Notes: generated from the sequence alone by a model not told the origin. A DNA stretch of 64,000 bases from Pomphorhynchus laevis (GCA_012934845.2 WNNJ02003776.1:558001-622000), one strand, 5' to 3'; shown: positions 1 to 11,344, counted from the first letter of the stretch. Program-made: numbers and translations.

Positions 1-293
1 TGGATCGACTTATAAATAATATACGATGTATCAGTCTAAAACATGGAAAATTTCGAGGATGGGCATGCATTCTCTGATAATGAACGATTCTAATCAGTTG
101 TTTAGAAAAATCTAAAATCAAGTTTCCCATAAAAGTTTAAGATACTTTGTTTCAATATTGCTACAGTTTTACTTCATTTACAGAATGTTGGAAACATGTA
201 AATGTATATAAACAAGTTCCTTACGATCATATACTTGTTTGGCAAAATTGAAGATATTTAAGTCATCCATGTCCTCGAATTTAGTAAATGTTA
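1..293. other. No gene recognised
   Basis: AT-rich sequence with no open frame of note and no similarity to the repeats elsewhere in the window that I can see. Confidence 0.5.
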
Positions 294-485
294 ATTTATA
301 GAAACAAAGGAAAATTAAAGACCAAAGGATTATTCAATATTTCAATGGCAACTGCCATCATCAGGAAAAGAAAATTTTTACAATTTTTTTGAACTGTAAA
401 AATTTTCTTTTCCTGATGATGGCAGTTGCCATTGAAATAGTGGATAATCCTGTGATCTTTGATTTTCCTTTGTTCTATAAATTTA
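294..485. repeat. Foldback element FB1 with hammerhead-like cores
   Basis: Two long inverted arms (about 294-382 and 393-485) close on a short AT-rich centre. The right arm carries CTGATGA at 413-419, a stem TGGCA/TGCCA at 420-424 and 427-431, and GAAA at 434-437. The left arm carries the mirror image on the minus strand (340-364). There are two extra bases between the stem and GAAA, so the core is imperfect. Arms and core together resemble the other foldbacks in this window (10197, 28551, 30003, 33868, 50205, 63222). It has no coding capacity. Confidence 0.6.
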
Positions 486-619
486 CAAAAAAAAATATTT
501 TTGCACATACATTAACATATGTATATTAACATACACATTTGTTTTAAATAAATGATACAAAATCATTTATTTTTCAAATATATATTTTTGAACATTAATA
601 TTTATTTTTGAACAGAAGC

Positions 620-1377
620 CTTATTCTTAACAAAACTAATATTGATGATAAATAAGGTGTATATCTAGATATGAACATTAAATTTACATTAACTAAAACT
701 ACTATTAATTTATATCGTAAAGATGACATATTTAAATTTACAAGAAACATTTTTGCATGAGAATTCATGCATACCATATAATATAAAATATAATACATTA
801 AATAATGAAATTTTAAAAATTGCAACAATATGTAATGATATTGGCTTTCTTCAAAATCATTTAAATAATTTAATAGATACATATTTTAAACTAGGTTACT
901 ATAAAAATAACATCAAGCAGAAAATAGTAAAATATATAAATCAACACAACAATATAAAGAATAAATTTAAACTCTTAAGTGGCAAATTTTTATGGATGGA
1001 TAATAAATAATATACTTTGCATTAGAATAAGATACTAGATAGTTATTTCAGAGGAAATACATCATTAGCATGTATTTGGCCCCGCTGCTATGTTGGGTAG
1101 CGGAGCTAGGGACCGAAACCTGATAGCTTAGCAGTTCTTCCTGATGACCTCTAATCCTCATTCTGATGCAACGTCTGTTATTTATTAGTCAATTCATAAA
1201 AATTGATTTATTTTTAATTTCAGTTTATAATCTATGTTGATATAAATTATATAAAATCTTATAACAATTATTTATTATTAATTAATTTGTTATTATTTAA
1301 CTATTTAACTTTTATTTTGCATTATTTTTAATTTGCAATATAAAATACGTAGACTCAGTTAGCTTATTTAATTTTTA
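620..1377 (+). mobile_element. NAI Penelope-like element, 5'-truncated copy with target duplication
   Basis: Corresponds to the last ~115 codons and the whole 3' tail of the copy at 2783-5430; an open stretch runs 723-1010. The insert is bracketed by an exact 23-bp direct repeat (597-619 and 1378-1400, both ending TTGAACAGAAGC). I read this as the target-site duplication of a 5'-truncated insertion, as expected from target-primed reverse transcription. It fixes the 3' end of the family just after the conserved GTAGACTCAGTTAGCT block. The tail pseudoknot arms are slightly diverged here. Confidence 0.85.
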
Positions 1378-1400
1378 AATATTTATTTTTGAACAGAAGC

Positions 1401-2653
1401 TTAAAAATAAGTGATGTTAAGCGACTTGCTTAATCTTTAATTTTGTTCAATCTATTAGTTTTTACTAATTATTTAATTTAAGGAAAGGGCCCAAGAGGAA
1501 TAGTTACTACTAAAGGCTAAGGTTATTACATTAAGAGTAACTACTTAAGAGCTAAAGTTTTTGAGGACACAATTCTATTTATAATTCTTCATTATAAAAA
1601 ATTCATTGAACTTGCTCGAAAATTAGCAGAAAATAATAATCTCGTATCAATAATACACAAGTTTCAGAATTTTTGACAGAGATTATATTACCTGGAAAAT
1701 AAAGTTCACATGTCAATAACAACTTGTCAGTAGAACAAGTTGAAGTAAAATTTGTACAATATAAAATAATTGTGCTCTTATTTTTTGATGACAGCAAGCG
1801 AAATATAAAAGATATTGCTTATTGATTCTGCTCTAAAATTCAAATTTCGACAAAGTGGACCAATTATTGAATTCTGATTACTAATAGATGATTTACACAC
1901 AAGAAATAGTTCTTGAAAGTTATTTTACACAGCATCTTCATGAATTTGAACACACTATCAATATGGGCTAATAATATTATTATTAAGTGTGGTATAAAAA
2001 TGTTTATTTTATAATATGGACACAAATACAAATATTATTTTCCAACCAGAATTTCTAAGAAAGCTTGGGTTATTACTAGATTCTTACGAGCCTTTCCTAC
2101 ATATTTTAAAAACGTTTCTTTGAATTGCAATCACTTTACCGCTATTTTGTGCACTTTTTTTATTTTTTACAAAATTTGTTTAAATTGTTTAACGATTAAC
2201 GTTTTTAAAGGTTTGACATTTTTAGTTATCGTTTTTAAATTTGATATTAACTCTAAAAATTGTGCAAAAAATAAAAAGAAATAAAAAGAAATATTGAATT
2301 TAATTAGAGAAACGAAATCGAGCAATAAATTCTAAAATAGTTGAATTTTTGACCTATGTATAAGTCATAAAATCTACATAATTTAAAATTATTTTACGAG
2401 AATTCAAAATATAAACGATTGCAATGAAATGGTCTTTAAGATGGGTTTTAAAGATAAGTCTAGCTCAGCCATTCTTAATCGTTATATAGTGATTCTAAAT
2501 CAGCTCGCTAAAGGATTGTCATTTTCGAAATACAGAGGATAAATTTGAAGGCATGTTGTGGTTTTAAATCGAAATTTTATTTTACAAATTTTAATTTGGA
2601 TATTTTACTAATTTATGAATTTTACGAATAAACAGTTTTATTTCAGTTATTAA
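1401..2653. other. No gene recognised
   Basis: AT-rich sequence between two NAI copies. Short frames such as 1603-1797 (-) show no recognisable family. Nothing supportable was seen except short A/T runs near 2270-2295. Confidence 0.5.
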
Positions 2654-2782
2654 AACAGTTTTATTACAGTTATTAAAAACTGTAAATTATTTATTTTAGA
2701 ACATATTATCGAAGAAAACATTTCAATATTAAATCAAAAACTATTAGAAAAAGAAGATTTTTGGATTAAAACGCTTAATTCC

Positions 2783-5050
2783 ATGTACCCATTAGGATTG
2801 AATGACGTGGTACAAGGAATTGGCAGAAGTAGTATAATACATAATAAACAACTATATTATAATAATCCGGTTAAACGCAAACCAAGAAGTCATGGTGATA
2901 AAAGGAATAGGAAAAATAGAGTTAAAAATATTAAAAAAGATATGTATATAAATGAACAATTAGAAATATTAAAACAACTTTTAAGTGATAATAAGCTAAA
3001 AGATCTTTATGTAAATATAAGAAGTTTTTCTAAAGATATCATATGTTCAATAAATCAAAAATTAATTAACGACTATGATAGGCTAAGTTGTATAATAGAC
3101 AGTTATTGTAATACAAAATACTATAATCGTACAATAAATGTTAATAATAACAATAGAAAATATACATTAACCATAAACTTCATTAATAAATGTATAGATA
3201 ACATAAATATAGCCGGACTTTTAAATAATTCTAAAAGTAAAGAAATAATAGGGTCAGATTTAAGTAAATATATTCCTAAAATAAGGTATAAACTCCTACC
3301 ACCATTAGGACGAAAAATTTGTAATTATAATAAAGAATTAAAATCAATATGTAACGATAATATTAGAAACATAATGGAAACAGAATGCAATTGTAAAAGT
3401 CTTAGTTTTGATAAAATAAATGAACATATATGTACCCATAATCTAGAATTAATTGAAAATTGTGAATTAAGAAAGCTGCTATCAAAAGGGTATAAATATA
3501 GATTAAATAATAACAACGACAAAAATAAAATTTACAATTCGTTATATAATAACTTAAATGATTACTTTAGTAAGCTGATTAATAGTGAAAGCTCGAATAT
3601 ATCTAAGATAAAAATTTGGAAAGATTATATATTTGATAAAATTAAAAATAAAATGAAAATAACAAACAATTATAAAAGGAAAGATAAAATTAATAAAGAT
3701 ATGTATAAAGAACTTACTAAATTAAAGGATAACTATATAATAACAACTATTGATAAAGCTAGTAATAACTTTGTCTTCATATGCAAAAAGCTTTATTATG
3801 ATATACTAATGAAAGAGGTTAATTCTAATGATTTAAATGTAAATCCAACATATGAACGTAGTGAGTTGAGTTTAGAAACAATTATTACAAGTCACTGTTC
3901 TATAATGGATAAAAAGGGTATAAAGGTTGAATTAGATAATAAAACTATACCTATATTATATTGGAATCCAAAATTACATAAAAATCCAATAAAACCTAGG
4001 TTCATATGTAGTGCGTTTAAATGTACATTAAAACCACTTTCTGTCTATATGAATAAAATACTTAAAGTAATTAAAGCACATTTTAAAAAATATTGCAAGG
4101 TAATCGAAATTAATACTGGTATAAAACACTATTTCAGTATTAATTCTACAAAAGAATTTTTAGAACAGACAAAAGGAATAAATTTTCAAAATATAAATAC
4201 ATACGATTTTAGTACGCTTTATACAAATCTAGATTTAGTAGATATTAAAGAAGCGTTAGTAAAATTAATTAATCTTATATTCGGAAAAAGATATACATAT
4301 ATATGTTATAATAATTATAACGCCTATCTAACAAAAATTAAACCATCAAATAAATATAAATATATGGATAAAATTGAATTAATAGAATCCTTAAATATTT
4401 TGATAAATCAAAATTATTTAAAAGTAGGGACATCTATATTTAGACAAGTAAAAGGTGTTCCAATGGGTGGTAATAGTAGCCCAATTATAGCTGACTTGTT
4501 TTTAAGCTTTATAGAATATGAATTTGTTCATAACTGTGTAAAAACTAAATCTAAACAATATAAATATATGAAATATATGTTTCGATACATTGATGATATA
4601 TGTGTATTTAATTCTAATAATTTTTATTCAATTAGTGAGCACATTTATCCAGAAAGCCTTATTCTTAACAAAACCAATATTAATGATAAAGAAGGTGTAT
4701 ATCTAGATATGAACATTAAATTAACATTAACTAAAACTACTATTAATTTATATCGTAAAGATGACATATTTAAATTTACAAGAAACATATTTTTGCATGA
4801 GCATTCATGCATACCATATAATATAAAATATAATACATTAAATAATGAAATTTTAAGAATTGCAACAATATGTAATGATATTGGCTTTCTTCAAAATCAT
4901 TTAAATAATTTAATAGATACATATTTTAAACTAGGTTACTATAAAAATAACATCAAGCAGAAAATAGTAAAATATATAAATCAACACAATAATATAAAGA
5001 ATAAATTTAAACTCTTAAGTGGCAAATTTTTATGGATGGATAATAAATAA
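2783..5050 (+). CDS. Reverse transcriptase of permuted (Hydra/Naiad-type) Penelope-like element
   Basis: A 755-residue RT, uninterrupted. Motif A is TYDFSTLYTNLD (Asp475), motif B GVPMGGNSSP (558-567), and motif C FRYIDDI with catalytic Asp604/Asp605. The conserved block YWNPKLHKNPIKPRFI lies near 390-406, and a Cys-rich spot with CNC at 202-204 sits upstream. No GIY-YIG domain follows the RT. Instead the frame extends upstream of the ATG and reads EDFWIKTLNSMYPLGLND across it, which is the usual end of a GIY-YIG nuclease domain. The nuclease therefore preceded the RT, the order described for Hydra/Naiad PLEs. The rest of the nuclease is not found upstream; it may lie in a lost exon behind the acceptor-like AG at 2698-2699. 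The ATG at 2783 is therefore probably internal rather than the native start. Expected role: target-primed reverse transcription in the nucleus. Confidence 0.85.
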   Translation: MYPLGLNDVVQGIGRSSIIHNKQLYYNNPVKRKPRSHGDKRNRKNRVKNIKKDMYINEQLEILKQLLSDNKLKDLYVNIRSFSKDIICSINQKLINDYDRLSCIIDSYCNTKYYNRTINVNNNNRKYTLTINFINKCIDNINIAGLLNNSKSKEIIGSDLSKYIPKIRYKLLPPLGRKICNYNKELKSICNDNIRNIMETECNCKSLSFDKINEHICTHNLELIENCELRKLLSKGYKYRLNNNNDKNKIYNSLYNNLNDYFSKLINSESSNISKIKIWKDYIFDKIKNKMKITNNYKRKDKINKDMYKELTKLKDNYIITTIDKASNNFVFICKKLYYDILMKEVNSNDLNVNPTYERSELSLETIITSHCSIMDKKGIKVELDNKTIPILYWNPKLHKNPIKPRFICSAFKCTLKPLSVYMNKILKVIKAHFKKYCKVIEINTGIKHYFSINSTKEFLEQTKGINFQNINTYDFSTLYTNLDLVDIKEALVKLINLIFGKRYTYICYNNYNAYLTKIKPSNKYKYMDKIELIESLNILINQNYLKVGTSIFRQVKGVPMGGNSSPIIADLFLSFIEYEFVHNCVKTKSKQYKYMKYMFRYIDDICVFNSNNFYSISEHIYPESLILNKTNINDKEGVYLDMNIKLTLTKTTINLYRKDDIFKFTRNIFLHEHSCIPYNIKYNTLNNEILRIATICNDIGFLQNHLNNLIDTYFKLGYYKNNIKQKIVKYINQHNNIKNKFKLLSGKFLWMDNK

Positions 5051-5094
5051 TATACTTTGCATTAGAATAAGATACTAGATAGTTATTTCAGAGG

Positions 5095-5187
5095 AAATAC
5101 ATCATTAGCATGTATTTGGCCCCGCTGCTATGTTGGGTAGAGGAGTTAGGGGCCGAAACCTGATAGCATAGCAGTTCCTCCTGATGA
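5095..5187 (+). ncRNA. Conserved structured 3' tail of NAI: hairpin plus pseudoknot
   Basis: Hairpin AAATACAT/ATGTATTT (5095-5102, 5110-5117) is followed by interleaved pairings: GGCCCC 5118-5123 with GGGGCC 5149-5154, and CTGCTATG 5125-5132 with CATAGCAG 5167-5174. The order a-b-a'-b' is an H-type pseudoknot. GAAAC (5155-5159) and CTGATGA (5181-5187) are conserved in nearly all tails but in the wrong order for a hammerhead. A diverged tail at 44843-45155 keeps both helices partly through G-U pairs. Likely roles are recognition of the 3' end by the RT or RNA processing; this is inference. Confidence 0.55.
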
Positions 5188-5430
5188 CCTCTAATTCTTA
5201 TTCTGATACAACGTCTGTTATTTATTAGTCAATTCATAAAAATGACGTTTATTTTAAATTTTTTTTTATTTTTATTTTTTAACTTGATTTAAATTATAGA
5301 AAATCTAAAAACAATTATTAATTTTATTATTTAATTATTAAATTTTGATTTAGCATTATTATGTTTTGTTTATTTTATAATTATATAACAATACGTAGAC
5401 TCAGTTAGCTGATTTAATTTGTCTGATTTT

Positions 5431-6865
5431 CAAAATTGTATTTAAAAATCATTTAATAAAAAATGTTAATAACAATACACTTGAATTTATTGTGAATGGC
5501 TTATATCAAGTTCAACAATAATTGAATATTGTTGATAACACTGTGTTATTATATTGTATAGGGAGTTTAAACATCGAGAGAAAGAATAATATAAAAAAAT
5601 TATTTTTTACAAATGACTAACGCAATGGTCGAACATTTGTGAAAAATAATTTTTTATATTATTCTTTCTCTCGATGTTTAAACGTTATACAACATTGAAA
5701 TATTTTATTTTGGTGATAAATTTGATTAGATACTATCAATTCGAAATCAATTCGATTTATCAGATTACGATAGTGTTTTTAATTTTTTTCTAATTATAAC
5801 CAATTGTAGGATTCAGATCACATTTTCGTCATTATAATGTGATCAGTATAATGATATAATTTACTTTATCATTAAAGTTTTCGTTCTGATGCACATCTGT
5901 GGTAATTATAATCGCAAGATATTTTTGGGAATCTTAGATATAATCTTGTGTGCTCGCAAGACAATTTTGACAAAATCACTTTATCGAATGATAAATCTAA
6001 TTTGATTTTGTAAAGTTAAAGAAAATTTGAAATTTGAGTTTAACTTTTTAACCGATAAGTTTAAACTGAGTCTTGTTCCATTTGACGATGCCTTTTGCAT
6101 ACTATTTGCGAGATCGAAGCACTATGGCGTCAGAAGGTATTGTATTTACAAATCGCCTTAGAAAAAAGATGATTAAATTAGATCAAATGTGAATAGTGAA
6201 ATAAAATATAAATAAATGGTGAAATATATAAGTAGAATAAATTTATAAAATTAATTAAAAGTAAATTTGATAAGTGAATAAAAATTGAATAAACTTTACG
6301 ATTTATGACTAATCTTGTAATTTATTGTTAAGTAGACAAAAAATTAATTACACATCAATCAATTTAATATTTAATAATTTAATTAAAATACTTTTACTTT
6401 GAAAGCTGATCAGATGATATTTTGTGATAATGATGAAATTAATGAATTAAATCATTTAATTTTGAATCATTGAATTTAAATTTAATGAATTTAAATTCAT
6501 TAAATCATTATTAATGATAATAATGATTTGATGGTGAACATAATTTAACAATTATGACATATTTAAGGATGAATATTATATACATCATAATCCATTTATC
6601 ATTAAATTATAATAATTTAATAAAATTTAGAAATTAAAAATATTTACATCATTTTTATTTAAATATAAAAATATAATTATTATATTTTAGATATCGAATA
6701 ATATTGTATTTGGTTCAAAATAAATTGTTTTTTTTTGCGAAGAACCCGATAATTAAAGCTCTTGAGATTTACGCAAGAGTTTTAAGCAAAAGTTTTTTCT
6801 GCAGCATCCGCTTTGTTTCGAATATGCTTCAATATTTGCAGTAACAACTACACAAAATCCAAAAA
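5431..6865. other. No gene recognised; AT-rich, contains one foldback
   Basis: Apart from the inverted repeat at 5566-5692 this stretch is low-complexity A/T-rich sequence without a credible reading frame. Confidence 0.5.
5566..5692. repeat. Inverted repeat without ribozyme-like core
   Basis: Arms of about 50 bases (from GTTTAAACATCGAGAGAAAG at 5566 and its complement ending near 5682) flank a ~25-base centre. Unlike the other foldbacks here it has no CTGANGA/GAAA pair. Confidence 0.6.
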
Positions 6866-7139
6866 ATGTATAAAAATACAAGATATGTTAAAATCGTGCA
6901 AATTTCCCCAAAATGGTTTATAACAATGACATTGCGCACTGCCCGTTGGTCGCAGGGAAGAACAATAGCTGATAATTCAAAAGCACTCGAAAAATACATT
7001 AGGGCCACATATATCAGAAATTCTTTAACTGGCAAATCGAAGAGGATATTCTACAAATATATCAGGGCGTCAGCACTACGAAATAAATTCAACAGTGAAA
7101 TTGTCGCAAATGACAAAGTCACCGTTTCGAGCTAGTTGG

Positions 7140-7800
7140 CTCTCATCAGTAGCTTGTACTCCCCACAACTGGATTGAAGTTGGGAGAAAAGCTATACGGT
7201 GATTTGAAACAACAAAGGCTCCTTGTTCCCTTCTGTGTATTCTCTACAAATATAATGCAGACTTGCGTGTACCATAAACGTGGCGCTAACCTTTGTGAAA
7301 TTCTTAAACGGAAATCCCTAAAATATACTCCATATCGTGCGCAAATTGTAATAAAATGTATATCGATCAAACAAAGCATAAACTAGTGAACAGATTATAT
7401 CGACACCAATACCCTTTTTGAACAACACGACACGTTTACCGCTATATTCAACTATATTATAAATACATATCATATAGTTCAATTTAACAGGATTATTAAC
7501 TTACGTAAGGAAAACGATTTACATATTAGACTAGTAATATAATCCTTATTCATCAATACAAACGACACGATGGAAGGAAATAAATCGAATTGGAGTTTAA
7601 AACTTCCTTCACAAAATATTGCTAGAACTATAAAGAATAAAGTCAGGAAGGTGCAAATACGATCACACTCACTTACGGGTTAGACGAGCCCGGGTTCCCG
7701 AGCCTTCGTTTTAATGCTGTGATTTTGTTTAATTTAATTTCTAATTTTATCTAATGTATAAATTTTAGATTGAAAAGGGCTGCACGAACAGCCGAAATAT
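7140..7800 (+). mobile_element. Decayed Penelope-like element, C-terminal GIY-YIG end
   Basis: Around 7320-7420 one frame reads CANCNKMYIDQTKHKLVNRL, the core of a GIY-YIG nuclease (usual C..C...YIGQTK..L..R). Near 7565 follows TMEGNKSNWSLKLP, the same end seen in the PLE pieces at 50540-50770 and, more loosely, 55930-56660. This is the canonical PLE order with the nuclease last. Several disruptions are present; it is a fossil. A hammerhead-like core lies in its 3' region on the same strand. Confidence 0.65.
7770..7798 (+). ncRNA. Hammerhead-like core 3' of PLE fragment
   Basis: TTGAAAA (7770-7776, usual CTGANGA), then stem GGCTG 7778-7782 with CAGCC 7789-7793, then GAAAT 7794-7798. Two core positions differ from consensus, so it is probably dead. 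It lies about 200 bases past the end of the GIY-YIG remnant, same strand. Confidence 0.5.
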
Positions 7801-8480
7801 TTAAATAAAATTCTAGAGTTTTAATTTTCGGGGATGCTTCGGCAAAAAAAATTAAATTTATTATTGACATTAAAATTGTGGGTATTCAATAGTAATCATT
7901 CGATCAATGTTTAGTTAGAAAACGTTCTGTAAAATATATAAAGATAAGCAATGTATAGAAGATAACATGGGTATAAAGATGAATCAGATAATAAAATTAT
8001 CTATATTTTCAATTTTAAATTTTAACTTGATATATCATGGTCAATTGTTCATTGATTATTTTTTATCAATTTAAAAATAATTGGGTAAAATATTTACGCT
8101 TCTTCCTGTGTGACTAAAAAGTTCAGAAAATTTCTACATGTAGAGATTACTACATACAATTTTGTCAATAACATAATCAGATTAAAGGTTTTTTATATAA
8201 ACCACTTTAGGTTCCACATTAGCTTACTTATATTTGGAAAACTGGAAAGACATTTTAATCACTTAATGATGTGTTCGTGATATTTTCATCAATAGCAATT
8301 ATAAAAAATTCGCACGTTATCAACTTCAAAGATTATTTAATCTAATGGGAGTTAGAATTTGACAGTTCCTAAAATCTTTGGACGTTTTGCTTTTAAGATG
8401 TATTATAAGTTTATGATGTATCAGATGTATTGTGCATTAAGAGTTTTATAGAACAACTTATTTATCGTGGAATCCTATCA
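7801..8480. other. No gene recognised
   Basis: AT-rich spacer; nothing supportable seen. Confidence 0.5.
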
Positions 8481-8489
8481 TCAAAAATA

Positions 8490-9250
8490 AAACCTTGATA
8501 AAGCACTACTAAAGTGAAATACGTGATAAGGACGTATTTCCATTGATGAAATTTGATTATATAGTACCTTATTCTAATACAAAGTATATTATTTATTATC
8601 CATCCATAAAAATTTTCCGCTAATAACTTTAAATTTATTTTTGATATTATTGTGTTGATTTATATATTTTACTATTTTCTGCTTGATGTTATCTTTATAG
8701 TAACCCGGTTTAAAATATGCATCTATTAAATTATTTTAATGATTTTAAAGAAAAGCAATATCGTTACAAATTGCTGCAATTCTTAAAATTCCATTATTTA
8801 ATGTATTATATTTTAAATTATATGGTATGCATAAATGCTCATGCAAAAATATGTTTCTTGTAAATTTAAATGTCATCTTTAAATTAAAAGTAGTTTTAAT
8901 TGATGTTAATTTAATGTACATATCAATATATATACATTCTTTATATAAAATATGATATAAAATATGATCCGATATAGTGATGATATATGTGTATTTAACT
9001 CTAATAATTTTCATTCAATAAGTGTACAAATTTATCTAGGTAGCCTTATTCTTAATAAAACTAATATTGACGATAAAGATAATATTGATGATATCTATAA
9101 AATAATATATAATAATATTATTTCGCAGTATTAATTTATATTCAATAAGTGAACAATTTATCCAAATAGCCTAAAACATCGATATTGAAGAAGGTACATA
9201 TCTAGATATAGATTAACATCAATTAAAATTACTTTTAATTTATATCATAA
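8490..9250 (-). mobile_element. NAI copy, 3' part, decayed
   Basis: Diverged minus-strand copy of the RT C-terminus (8745-9014 is the longest open piece, beginning near motif C) plus part of the tail near 8515-8600. It is more diverged than the 17 kb copy, so older. Short repeated scraps of the same region follow at 9020-9250. Confidence 0.7.
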
Positions 9251-9269
9251 AGATGACATAAGTTGCCTA

Positions 9270-9560
9270 AATCGACTCCAAGATAAAATAAAATCTAAAC
9301 TTGGCGGTTTATTGCTCTAAAGATCGTAATTTGTTTAGTGGTTTCACAAATTTAGGCAATAAAAAACCCGAAAAATGTTGCTAACGAATTAAGTGTATAG
9401 ATTGTGTCACAACGAATGCCAGTCATACATATTGGCTCTTAAAAGTAAACGAACCCTTACGTTGAGATGACACAACGTCAGTAATGCTAACGAAAAATAA
9501 TATGATTAGCAAACTATCGAAGTATAGTGCTTATAGTTTAAATTAATGCTTTTTAAATGC
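9270..9560 (+). mobile_element. Possible decayed GIY-YIG PLE fragment
   Basis: One frame near 9390-9470 reads a VYRL..C..ECQSYI.ALKSKR-like pattern, reminiscent of the GIY-YIG core, with breaks. The match is short and the call is weak. Confidence 0.3.
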
Positions 9561-9904
9561 GTAGTTTCTAAACAAACAGATTTTTAAAAGTTAGTTAAGT
9601 TAGTATAAGTAATTGGTACTATATAAAAAAATTAATATCTATGTTAATTTTAGGATTTGATATAATTTAGACTTATATAAAGTACAAAAAGTTAAATAAT
9701 TTAAATTTCTGAATTAATTAATATATATTAATTCAACTTGATTGCATCCGTGAAATGAAATTCTACTGATTGGGACACGATATAATCCTCACGGGTATTG
9801 TTCATATTTTTGATACAGCAGGACGCTACTAATACCACGTATTATAATTAAAGTTATATGTAATCTGAAGAAACCACCATACTGTCAAGTTTCAAATTCT
9901 ATTA

Positions 9905-10190
9905 CTCGATCTTGCATAGCAGAGGAACTAAATACATGCCAATGATGTATTTCCTTTGATAAAATTTGATAACCCACAGTATCTATTCAAATACGAAATA
10001 TTTTATTCTAATACAAAGCATATTATTTATTATCCATAAAATTTTTCGCTTAAATTTTAAATTTATTTTTAATAATGTTTCGTTGATTTGTATTTTACGA
10101 TTTTCTGTTTGATTTTATTTTAACTGTAACCGAATTTAAAATATGTGTATATTAAATTATTTTTATGATTTTGAAGAAAATCAATATCTT
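9905..10190 (-). mobile_element. NAI 3' fragment
   Basis: Diverged copy of the end of the RT frame and the first part of the tail (TATTCTAATACAAAGCATAT near 10009). It is interrupted by foldback FB2 right after it. Confidence 0.65.
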
Positions 10191-10196
10191 TTTTAA

Positions 10197-10402
10197 ATAT
10201 TCAGAAACTATCAGGTATAGTTCCTGGATATCAAGAAAAATCATTTTGATATTTGGCTAGTAACTACTAGCATTTTCAGAAAATTGATTAATTAATTTTC
10301 TGAAAACTAATTTTCTCATGATGCTAGTAGTTATTAGCGAAATATCAAAATTATTTTTCTTGTCGTTCAACTATACCTGATAGTTCCTTGATATTCAAAA
10401 AA
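10197..10402. repeat. Foldback element FB2 with hammerhead-like cores
   Basis: Arms of about 95-110 bases meet at 10289. The right arm has CTCATGA 10315-10321, GCTA/TAGC stem (10323-10326, 10335-10338) and GAAAT 10339-10343. The left arm, minus strand (10251-10279), has CTGAAAA, stem GCTAG/CTAGC and CAAAT. Each arm has lost a different core base while the stem is kept, partly by a G-U pair. It is inserted at the edge of a NAI fragment. Confidence 0.6.
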
Positions 10403-11030
10403 TTTAAATACATATCAGGATGGATATATTTCTAAAGTCAATATCATTACAAATACATTCGATTCGTAAGAATATTTTAACAAACAACAAATTTTATTTA
10501 TTAAAACAACATTATTTATTTAATGTTATTTAGTATTATTTGGAATGCATGAAAAATAAAATTATATTTTCGCTAGATATATTTTAATAATTTATTTTGA
10601 TTAAAGATTGTTTAAAGGTTCGTGCAATAAAATATCATCTTCCACATCTAAAGATAAACAGATTGATAAAGAAACTCCTGAAAATAACATTAAGAATATT
10701 GTAATGAGAATATTAAAAAGGTGTCAACAAACAAAGAAGAATATCGAGAATGGAGAAGGAGATACAAGACGTTATTAAATTGCACAAGTAAATAAACATT
10801 TATCACTTTTAACAACAATAAAAATTTCTTTAAATTAATTCAATAGAATAAAGTTCACCTTATTTAATAGTTTTACAAATTACATTTTGATATTATATAT
10901 CAAAATGATCGCTTCTATTTACTAAAATAGATCGCTTCTATTTACTCTGACTGAAATCAATATGCAAAATTATCGATCTTATATTCTCATTATTGAATCA
11001 ATCGGTTTATAAGTTTTAGTTTGTAATCAG
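10403..11030. other. No gene recognised
   Basis: AT-rich. An open stretch near 10600-10780 is Lys/Asn-rich and belongs to no family I know. Confidence 0.5.
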
Positions 11031-11034
11031 ATTT

Positions 11035-11220
11035 CGGTAACTATTACACGACCTAAACTCCTCTACCCAACCTAGCAGCGAGCCGAATATATGCTGATGA
11101 CGTATTTCCTCGAATTATATTTTATTACCAAATATCTAATTCTAATACAAAGTATATTTATTATATATTCATACAAATTTTTCGCTTAAGATTTTAAATA
11201 TTTGAAATTTAAAATGAGTC
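11035..11220 (-). mobile_element. NAI solo 3' tail, decayed
   Basis: Carries the complement of the tail core (CTCCTCTACCCAACCTAGCAG, split by changes) and TTCTAATACAAAGTATAT; ends near 11200. Confidence 0.6.
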
Positions 11221-11344
11221 AATTTTTATAAATTTGTTTTTTAAGAAAGAAAATTATATATAAATAAAACCTAAACATTTGTTTACATAACAAAATACAA
11301 TAAGTAAACTGAAACCGTAATGTTTTCTAAAAATTAATTTCATA

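Larger units (their letters stand above)
2654..5430 (+). mobile_element. NAI Penelope-like element, near-complete copy
   Basis: The best copy of the family that seeds this window. It holds an open frame from 2654 (first ATG 2783) to the stop at 5048-5050, followed by a ~375-base structured 3' tail ending with GTAGACTCAGTTAGCTGATT. Similarity to the second 5' copy (49050-49690, minus strand) continues upstream of the ATG through TTATTTTAG at 2691-2699, which looks like a 3' splice site. The true 5' end is not visible. Closely matching copies (for example 17365-17850, identical over 161 residues) suggest recent activity. Confidence 0.85.

Noticed and set aside
5118-5174. NAI tail as an HDV-like ribozyme
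   Set aside because: Helix order fits, but no three-base P3, no P1.1 and no catalytic J4/2 cytidine context could be found.
5155-5187. GAAAC followed by CTGATGA in NAI tails as a hammerhead ribozyme
   Set aside because: The boxes are in the reverse order of a type I or III hammerhead, and a stem-II-open form leaves no room for stem I. CCTCTAATTC can pair with GAGTTAGGGG, but two bases then separate it from GAAA. Kept only as a conserved structure.
6866-7135. 89-residue frame with internally similar KYIRA..IRN segments as a gene
   Set aside because: It precedes a decayed PLE end, has no known family match, and the internal similarity is weak; possibly part of the PLE connector but not supportable.
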